This document shows positions 56,120 through 64,000 of a stretch of DNA of 64,000 nucleotides, piece by piece. Origin of the DNA: Metamycoplasma salivarium (GTDB lineage Bacteria > Bacillota_I > Bacilli_A > Mycoplasmatales > Metamycoplasmataceae); contig NZ_LR214938.2 in the NCBI RefSeq assembly GCF_900660445.2, positions 434,001 to 498,000 on the forward strand. The letters are read 5' to 3'. Position 1 is the stretch's first letter, and each line of letters starts with the position of its first letter. The notes under the pieces were generated by a model. That model ran no database searches. It saw only the letters and a program-made list of their open reading frames with translations, and had not been told where the DNA came from. The position numbers were made by a program, and so were the translations under genes.

Positions 56120-59100
56120 ATGTCAAACAAAAAAAGAAAAAATGCCATATTGGCACTTTCGATTGCAGCAGTGGCTGCTACTACAACGACTGTTGTATAT
56201 TTTTATTTTAGAAATGTTTTGAAATATATGGTTGTTAAAAACAAGGTTGATGGTTCAGGAAACCCTGTTGCAATTCCATATTCAGCAATTGATTTTAAAA
56301 ATAAATGAGAAAATGATGGATTAAAATTTGATACACCTGTTTTTCAAACTTATTTTGAACAAAGATTTAACTACAAAAATATAAATAGTGTTGCAAAAGA
56401 TATCAAATTAGAGCTTTCATTATCAGATGATTTGCAAAATGTCATTTTAACAGTTACATTAACCAAAAAATTCGGCAAAACCGAAACAAGACAATTTACT
56501 TTAATTGGATTTACTGCTAACCAAAAAGCAAAAGAATTAAATGATTTTATTAAGAACTTAAATATTGATGTAAATGGCAAAAATAAATTGCCTTCAGAAG
56601 TTACAGAAAGTAATTTGTCACCAATCACCGATCCTAATAAAGACAAGTATGATATTACCCATAAATTAGTTCCAAACGATGAAACTGGTGAACTTAAAGT
56701 TGTTACCACAGTTACAAGCAAAGAAGATCCAAACGTTACTAAAACAGTTGAAAAAACAATTCCTAATTTTAAAAAAGATACTATTCCTGCATCAGCTGTT
56801 TTGGGTTATACACCTAAATCATTAATTGCAAATTTAATGTCAACACATGAAATCGAAAATGCAACAGCTACCTTGCAGGGAGGGACTTTAAAAGCTAAAC
56901 TTGAAGAATATGGCTCATTTGATGATAGTTTATTGAATGGACTTTCCTATGAAATTAGAAGTGCTAAAAAAGTTTCTGATAATAATATTGAAGAATTAAA
57001 TTTAACATATACAGTTTCAAAACAAGTTATTATTGGCAAAAATGATGATAATTCATTTAAATATGGTACTTTGATAGAAGAAAGAACCATTAAAGTTTCA
57101 TTCGAAACTGCAATAGTTTCTGAACATAATGCTAGAATGCAAGACTATGTTAGTTATGTAAATTCAAAAATTGCGTTAAAACAAGGATATAACCACAATA
57201 AATTAGCATCAACTTATGATGAAAATAATGATTGAGAGATTGATAAAACATTAGATAGCAAATATTTTACAATCACCTTTGAACAAGTCGACAAATCTGA
57301 TACTAACAAAGAAGTTAAGTTAAGAATGGTTGTAAAATCCAAATTATTAGCAACCGAGATTTCATCGCAAGCTAATTTAACTTTATTAGACTTTTTTGAA
57401 GATAAACCAACAAAGAAATTAAGTGTGACAGCAAAAAATGATGGTCATGTTACAAACCTAGATGATTATCTTGCACCTAATAAATACAAAGACATAACTG
57501 AAAATATTAATTATCCAAGCGACAATGGTTGAACTTTAAAAGATAATTCTATTACTGTTCAAAAAGATCCTTTAGATGAAAAAACTTTGATTTTTAATTA
57601 TGTTGTTGAAAAAAACGTTGTTGAAAGTAGTTTATCAGCAACAACTCAATTGTTATCACATAATGGCCAAGTAAAAGTTTCTTACGCAAGCATTATTAAT
57701 AAAAACAAGGGTGATGAATTTTCAAAATTATTAGCAAATATTGTAATTGGATACCAAGGCACAAAACCTAGAATTGATAAAGTTGATAATTCTAAATTTA
57801 CTGTTGATTATAAAGCACCTTTTACTGCCACTGATTTTCCTAATTACGAAATTGTTGGTGTTGATACATCTTCAATAAAATTTAATTATAAAGATGGTAA
57901 ATTGTTCATCAAAGCAACAATTAAAGACAAAAAAACTAACACTATTACAAGTTCAGAAATGGAACTTGTTGATGGATTTTTACCATTTGCAATTACTGAT
58001 GATAATTTATTAAAAGGAACATTGAAAACAAATCTATCTGATGTTCACACAATGCAACAAGTATTAGATAAATTTACTAATAAATCTGATCCAGATCAAG
58101 TATTTAATGTTTTGCAAACAATGCTTGATAATTTTGTTAAACCAACAGCTGATGTAACAAATCACAGATTAGAAATTGTTGATCTAAAAATCAATGGCAA
58201 CAAATTAGTATTAAAATACAAAATTATTGCAACAATTCCTGCAAATGATGCTCCGACTGATGATAAAACTACTGAAATTGAAAGAGAAGATACTAAAGAA
58301 TTTGATTTTACAAACGTTTTCAAAAAACAAATTGATGATGTTATAAGCTCATTAACATTTGATTTTTCTGATGAAGTAAAAGCGAATGCTACAACAACTT
58401 TGCCTTCAGAAGTTGCCGCTAATATTTCTTCATTTAAAGTTACTTCGTCTGATGCTTCATTTAATCAAAATGATTATGATTGAGAAGTAGAACTAAATCC
58501 TAATAATGTTAAAGGCAAACTATTTGCAAGAATTACAATGATTTCAAAACAAGACCCAACAATCAAGAAAAGCATTGTTTTAAATAATTTAAGTACTCAA
58601 TTTAAGACTTATCAAACAGGCCAAATTGAAAATGCTACCGCTAAAAATAATATTAGTGAAACCTCTACTTTAGATATTATTAACAAAATAATAACAAGTT
58701 CTAATCCTGCGAATGAAATGATAAAAAAATATGTAGATTACACATATAACGGGGATGATACTATTGAATTTATTAAAAACCCAATGAATTTCAAACGTAT
58801 AGGACTTTATAAAATAGAAATTGAATATCAAATTGATAGATTATTAAATGATCCAAATAATTTTGAAGACACCACAACTCAAAGTCATGTAACAAACATG
58901 AAGAAATTTATAGTTGATTTTGAAACACAAATTAAAGCTAAAATCAATGAAAAATTAGAAGAACTAAAGAATTCTTTAACTTTAGATGTTACAAACAAAT
59001 CAAGATTAGCATCAACAGTAGTTGAAAGTGATATTACTGCAACTCCTACTATCCCATCAGATTATGAACTTGTATATTCATTATTAGATCCAAATGATAA

Positions 59101-62100
59101 AAACGGTACATTAACAATTACTGCAATTCTAAAACATAGAGAAACTAATATTGAAGTAACCAAAATTGTTACTTTAAATGGATTTAACTTAGATGGTATT
59201 TCATCATCTAATGTTCTTAAATATACTGCAAAATCTGCAATCAATGATTTAATGTCAACACATGAAATTGAAGATGCAACCAGTGGATTACAAGATGCTT
59301 TATTAAAAGCAAAACTCGAAGAATATGGGATTTTTGATGATAGTCAATTAACAAACATAACATATAAAATTGACCACGCTAAAAAAGCTAATGCTAATAA
59401 TATTGAAGAATTAGTTTTAACTTATACTTTAACAAAACAAATAATTGTTAAAAAAAATGCAGATAATACTTATGTCAAAGAAAATGTTGTTGTTACAAAA
59501 ACAATCAATGTTTCATTTGCTACTCCAATTATTGCAAATCACAATACAAAAATTCAACAATATGTTGCTTATGCGCAAAGTAGAGTTGCTACATATGATG
59601 GATATAATCATGATAAATTAGCATCAACTTATAATGAAAATAGTGATTGAACTTTAACTAACACATTAGATTCAAAATATTTTGATCTTTCTTTTGCAAA
59701 CACCGATAAATCTGATATTAATAAAGATGTTAAAATAGATTTAGTTATTAAAACTAAATTATTGCAATCACAAATTGTTTCTACAACTAATTTAACTTTA
59801 AGAAACTTTAAAGAGGATGCACCTACAAAACAATTAAGTGTAACTGCAAAAAATGATGGAAAAATTACAAACCTAGATGATTATCTTTCAGGCGATAAAT
59901 ATAAAGACATAACTGAAAATATTAATTATCCAACTGATAATGGTTGAACATTGAAAGATAATTCAATTACAGTTACTAAAAATCCTGCAAATAAATATGA
60001 ATTAATTTTCCATTATACTGTACAAAAAGATGTCATTTTAAGTAGTGCTGCTTCAACTACTCAACATGTTGAGTATGCAAAAGAAGTAATTGTTTCATTT
60101 ACCGATATTATTATTAATAATAAAAATAAAGAATTCAATAATTTGAAAGCTAACTTGCAAATTGATTATCAAACTCCAAAACCAAGAATAGATATGATTA
60201 ATAATTCAAGTTTCACATTTACGTTAAAATCACCTCACACTTGAGCAGATTTTCCAAATTATGAAGTAATTGGAATTGAAGCATCAACTAGAAAATTAAA
60301 TTATAAAACTGGAACTGCACTTGTTAGAGCTGAAATAAAAGATAAAGCGTCTGGTTCTATATTTTATTCAGATTATCAACAAGTTACTGGATTTGATCCA
60401 TATCAAATTACAAATGATAATTTATTAAAAGGTAATTTGAAAACTGACATTCCTAATATTAGTTCAATGCAAGATGTGTTGGATAAATTCTCTAATAAAA
60501 CTGATGCATGACAAATATTGAGTGATTTGCAAACTATGTTAGATAATTACTCAGCACCAAACGCTGCACATACATTCTCATTAACAAATCCAAGTTTAAC
60601 AACAAATGGAAATAAACTTATTTTTAAATATACAATGAATGTTAATGTCCCTATTAATGATGCTCCAAGTGATAATAAAACTGGAATAATTTCAAAAGAA
60701 GACACTAAAGAATTTGATTTCACAAATATATTGAAGAAGAATTTGGATAAAGATTTTGCTACATTAACATTTGACTTAGCGAATAGTGTTAAAAGCACTG
60801 CTACAACAACATTTGCATCTGAAGTTGCTAAAGCAATGAGTTCATTTACAGTTACTTCATCACAAGCCGGATTTGATCAAAACAAATATGATTGATTGGT
60901 AGAAACAAATCCTAATGACGTTGATGGTAAATTATTTGCAAGAATTACAATGATTTCAAAACAAGATTCTACAATTAGAAATAGTATTACATTAAATTCA
61001 ATACCTACACAATTTAAAGTTTATATACCTACTCAAATTGCAAGTGCAACTGCTAAAAATAATCTTAATGTCACTTCGGCACAAGAAATTCTTGACAAAA
61101 TTTTAGCTGCTAGTGATAAAGATGCTGAGGTTAGAAAATATATTGATTATGTTTATACAGGAGATGAAACAATTCAGTTTTCAGAACAAGCTAGTGATTA
61201 TTCTATTAATGGATACAAAGTAAAATTTGGGTATAGGATTTTTAAACAATTAAATAGACCAAATAATTTTGAAGATACACATCATCCATATACCTCGTCA
61301 GCACAAAAAAATATTGAAGTAGACTTTGAAACACAAATCAAAGCAAGGATTTCTGAAAATATTGATAGTCTTCTAAATGATTTAACGTTTGATATTACTG
61401 ATAAAAGCAAACTTGCTTCAACAGTAACTGATGCTAATATAACAACGACTTCTGCTGCCCTTCCTTCAGGATATCAACTAAGTTATTATTGATTAGACCC
61501 TAACGATAAAACAGGAAAATTAAAAGTTCATGCAAAAATAACACACGTTGGGTCAAATATTTCAAAAGAAAAAGAAGTTGAATTTTCTAACTTTAAAAAA
61601 GATGATACATTTGGTTTTACTTATGGAATTTCATATGATATTACGTATTTAGAATCAATTATGAATCAAGTACTTACAAATTTTGCAAATGGCAATCAAA
61701 CACAGAAACTAGCGAATATGAAATTATTCTTCAAGTATGATTCTACAGTAGTTGATAGTAATATAACAAGTAAAACATTGAGTTATGATACAACTTCAAA
61801 AGTAGCAACTTATGTATTTGATTATAAGAAAAAAGTTGTAACATCAAGAGCTCAAAATGGTACTTTAGGTTATGAAGAAATAACTTTTCAAAATCAAACA
61901 ATGTCAAGAAGTTTTTATAATTTCTTTGAAATAATGAGATGACAAAATACATTTACTGTTTGTGCTTATTGTTTAAATTCTAGAGGGCGTGGACCATTAT
62001 GTGAAGAAGCAGACGGTTATAGACATTGATTGTATGCAGAATTAAATAAAGGAACTTCAGACACACAATTAGCATCAATTTTGGCAACTCATAAATCAAA

Positions 62101-62215
62101 CGCTTTAAATTATCTTCCTAGATATAAAGCTATAAATAGACATGATGGTTATGAAAATCAACATTCACATAGACCAGAACTCCAACCAAATTATTATTTT
62201 CAATATACATCATAA
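56120..62215 (+). CDS. Giant repeat surface protein with Lipoprotein_17-like domains
   Basis: A 2031-residue protein. The N terminus has basic residues and one hydrophobic helix (residues 8-30) without a lipobox, the same anchor style as the other giant protein. The outside part is Asn/Lys/Thr/Asp-rich beta-type sequence. It has two long tandem units of about 800 residues, each starting with a domain of the type ...LDV..KsrLaSTV...I (LPNDETGELKVV, LDPNDKNGTLTI), which resembles the Pfam Lipoprotein_17 variable surface domain, followed by STHEIE, KLASTY and TITENI-type segments. A third unit is partial. The last 100 residues are unique, with Cys-x2-Cys-x9-Cys and a nearby His. Function is unknown; surface variation or adhesion is likely. 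Confidence 0.82.
56520..58930 (+). repeat. Tandem coding repeat, unit 1
   Basis: About 2.4 kb. Landmarks are LPSEVTESN, LMSTHEIE (near 56840), NHNKLASTYDENNDW, KDITENINYPSDNGW and ATAKNNISETS. Boundaries are approximate. Confidence 0.8.
58931..61335 (+). repeat. Tandem coding repeat, unit 2
   Basis: Matches unit 1 with an offset of about 2.41 kb: LASTVVESD, LMSTHEIE (near 59251), NHDKLASTYNENSDW, KDITENINYPTDNGW and ATAKNNLNVTS. Confidence 0.8.
61336..61640 (+). repeat. Tandem coding repeat, unit 3 (partial)
   Basis: Only the first domain (LTFDITDKSKLASTVTDANI ... LDPNDKTGKLKV) clearly repeats; the sequence then diverges into the C-terminal domain. Confidence 0.7.
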
Positions 62216-62234
62216 TATTGATAAATAAAAGCTG

Positions 62235-62258
62235 AACACGGATTTCCGTGTTTTATTT
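62235..62258 (+). terminator. Terminator after the giant repeat gene
   Basis: The stem AACACGG (62235-62241)/CCGTGTT (62246-62252), loop ATTT, then TTATTTT. Confidence 0.75.
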
Positions 62259-62299
62259 TCTAAATTTAATAAGTTACTTTAAGTTAAAATTATATTAAT

Positions 62300-64000
62300 A
62301 TGAGTAATGATCAAAAAATATTTAGGTTAGTTAGCGATTACAAACCGGCAGGGGATCAACCTGAAGCTATTGCAAATTTATTAGAAGGATTAGAAGAACA
62401 TAAAGAACATCAAGTGCTTTTGGGTGTTACTGGTTCTGGTAAAACTTTTACTATTGCAAATGTAATTGAAAAAGCAAATCGACCTGTTTTAATTTTAAGC
62501 CATAATAAAACATTAGCAAGTCAACTATATTCTGAATTAAAAGGTTTTTTTCCTGAGAATAGAGTGGAATATTTTATTTCGTATTTTGATTATTACAAGC
62601 CCGAAGCTTATTTGCCTTCAAAAGATTTATTTATTGAAAAAACTTCACAAAATAACAAAATTTTAGAAGCTATGAGAATGTCTGCAATTAATGCTTTAAG
62701 TATTAGAAGAGACACTATTGTTGTAGCATCAGTTGCTGCTATTTATGGTGAATATAATCCTACAGAATATCGTGCTAATTTTTTTCCAATTGAAGTTGGA
62801 CAAAAGATTCCACGTAAAGAATTTACAAGAAAATTAATTAAAATGGCTTATGACCGTAACAAAGGTGAATTAGATCGTGGTCAATTTGATATTAAAGGTG
62901 ATATTTATGAAATAGCACCAGGATACACTAATGATTTTAATTTAAGAATTGACACATTTGATGATGAAATAGAAAAAATTTCTGAAATAAATCCTATTAC
63001 TAAAGAAGTTTTAAAATCACATAAAAGTTTAACTATTTTTCCAGCAACTACCTATACAGTTAATCCAATTTATTTAGAAAATATGGTTGCTGAAATTAAA
63101 GAAGAATTAGACGAAAGAATCAAATATTTTAAAGACCGTGATAAATTATTAGAAGCTCAAAGAATTAAAGATCGTACATTAAATGATTTAGATTCAATTC
63201 AAGAATTTGGATTTACTAGTGGTATTGAAAACTATGCAAGATATTTAGATGGAAGAGCACCTGGTCAAAGACCATATACTTTATTTGATTATTTACCATC
63301 TGATGCATTAGTATTTGTTGATGAAAGTCATATTATGATTTCACAACTTAATGGAATGTATAATGGAGATAGATCAAGAAAAGAAACATTGGTTGAATAT
63401 GGATTTAGATTACCTTCAGCATTAGATAATAGACCTTTAAAATTTCAAGAATTTGAAAATTTTCATTTTCCAAAAATTTATTTATCCGCAACTCCAGGTG
63501 ATTATGAATTAAACAAAACTAATGGAGAAGTTATTAGTCAACTAATAAGACCAACAGGACTTGTAGATCCAATCATTGAAATTAGAACCAAACAAAATCA
63601 AATTCAAGATATTTATGATCATATTAAAGAACAAATTGCCAAAAACGAAAGAACATTAATTTTAACAACAACTAAAAAACATGCTGAAGAACTCTCTTTG
63701 TATTTAAAAGAACAAAGCATAAAGTCTGCTTATATTCATGATCAGTTTAATACATTAGAACGTAATGAAATTATTAAAGCTTTAAGAACGGGAAAATATG
63801 ATGTTGTAATTGGAATTAATTTATTAAGAGAAGGGCTTGATATTCCTGAAGTTAGTTTAATTTGTATTTTAAATGCTGATAGTAATGGATTTATGAGAGA
63901 TACGAGAAGTTTAATTCAAATTGTTGGACGTGCTGCTAGAAATGACCATGGAAAAGTTATTTTTTATGCCGACACAATCACAGAATCAATGCAAAAATGT
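62300..64000 (+). CDS. uvrB: Excinuclease ABC subunit B, N-terminal part
   Basis: 567 codons are visible and the frame is open to the window end. It begins [17 protein letters not shown]; Walker A GVTGSGKT (residues about 42-49) and the beta-hairpin region [12 protein letters not shown] follow. Then come Walker B VFVDESH, TGLVDP and, near the right edge, [12 protein letters not shown] and GRAARN (motifs V and VI). UvrB verifies DNA damage and loads UvrC in nucleotide excision repair. The missing part should be the C-terminal UVR motif. The giant-gene terminator precedes it. Confidence 0.97.
   Translation, partial: MSNDQKIFRLVSDYKPAGDQPEAIANLLEGLEEHKEHQVLLGVTGSGKTFTIANVIEKANRPVLILSHNKTLASQLYSELKGFFPENRVEYFISYFDYYKPEAYLPSKDLFIEKTSQNNKILEAMRMSAINALSIRRDTIVVASVAAIYGEYNPTEYRANFFPIEVGQKIPRKEFTRKLIKMAYDRNKGELDRGQFDIKGDIYEIAPGYTNDFNLRIDTFDDEIEKISEINPITKEVLKSHKSLTIFPATTYTVNPIYLENMVAEIKEELDERIKYFKDRDKLLEAQRIKDRTLNDLDSIQEFGFTSGIENYARYLDGRAPGQRPYTLFDYLPSDALVFVDESHIMISQLNGMYNGDRSRKETLVEYGFRLPSALDNRPLKFQEFENFHFPKIYLSATPGDYELNKTNGEVISQLIRPTGLVDPIIEIRTKQNQIQDIYDHIKEQIAKNERTLILTTTKKHAEELSLYLKEQSIKSAYIHDQFNTLERNEIIKALRTGKYDVVIGINLLREGLDIPEVSLICILNADSNGFMRDTRSLIQIVGRAARNDHGKVIFYADTITESMQKC

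Noticed and set aside
56520-61640. Repeats as a possible CRISPR array or mobile element
   Set aside because: They are 2.4-kb coding units in one reading frame, not short repeats with spacers, and no transposase is present.

Overview
The window is AT-rich DNA from a mycoplasma (Mollicutes). Nearly every long gene stays open only if TGA is read as tryptophan (genetic code 4). Genes are tightly packed, with short or overlapping junctions. Together with surface lipoproteins, giant membrane-anchored surface proteins and the lack of a working sugar PTS, this suggests an arginine-user-like species of the Mycoplasma hominis group (Metamycoplasma). The species is inferred, not shown.

Layout. Positions 1-3807 (minus strand) hold recD2-like helicase, pth, tilS and the start of ftsH. 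Positions 3891-14105 (plus) hold serS, asnS, a family-2-type glycosyltransferase, an RDD membrane protein, pcrA, a membrane protein with a degenerate EAL-like domain, and an M13 metallopeptidase. Positions 14129-17878 (minus) hold tmcAL and a PTS-like EIIC protein with a long acidic linker and an inactivated EIIA-like domain. Positions 18149-34581 (plus) are housekeeping: mnmE, rlmD-like, ftsY, ylxM, pyrH, frr, cdsA, polC, a small membrane protein, glyA, asp23-like, fakA, plsX and rnc. An AEC-family permease follows at 34592-35947.

The most striking region is 35948-41745, between the rnc/permease genes and smc. An extended -10 promoter precedes a 47-residue peptide ending in a T-x-x-T-x-x-C motif. 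Then come a 101-residue unknown protein, a 686-residue class III lanthionine synthetase (LanKC: lyase, kinase and zinc-less cyclase domains in order) and two half ABC exporters. The last genes overlap, so this reads as one operon. I interpret it as a complete class III (labionin/lanthionine) peptide system in a wall-less bacterium. A GC-rich island of about 50 bases of unknown nature lies at its downstream end.

Positions 41959-62215 hold smc, a small lipoprotein, a VapD-type RNase-toxin homologue, a 2561-residue coiled-coil surface protein behind a T16 promoter tract (candidate phase switch), msrA, a BspA-like leucine-rich lipoprotein, a tail-anchored protein, and a 2031-residue surface protein built from two tandem repeats of about 2.4 kb plus part of a third. 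uvrB begins at 62300 and runs off the end.

No rRNA, tRNA, insertion sequence or CRISPR array was recognised. No stretch above 300 bases lacks a gene; the largest gaps (17879-18148, 55127-55371, 45230-45451, 45809-46024, 41746-41958) hold promoters, terminators or the small structured elements listed.
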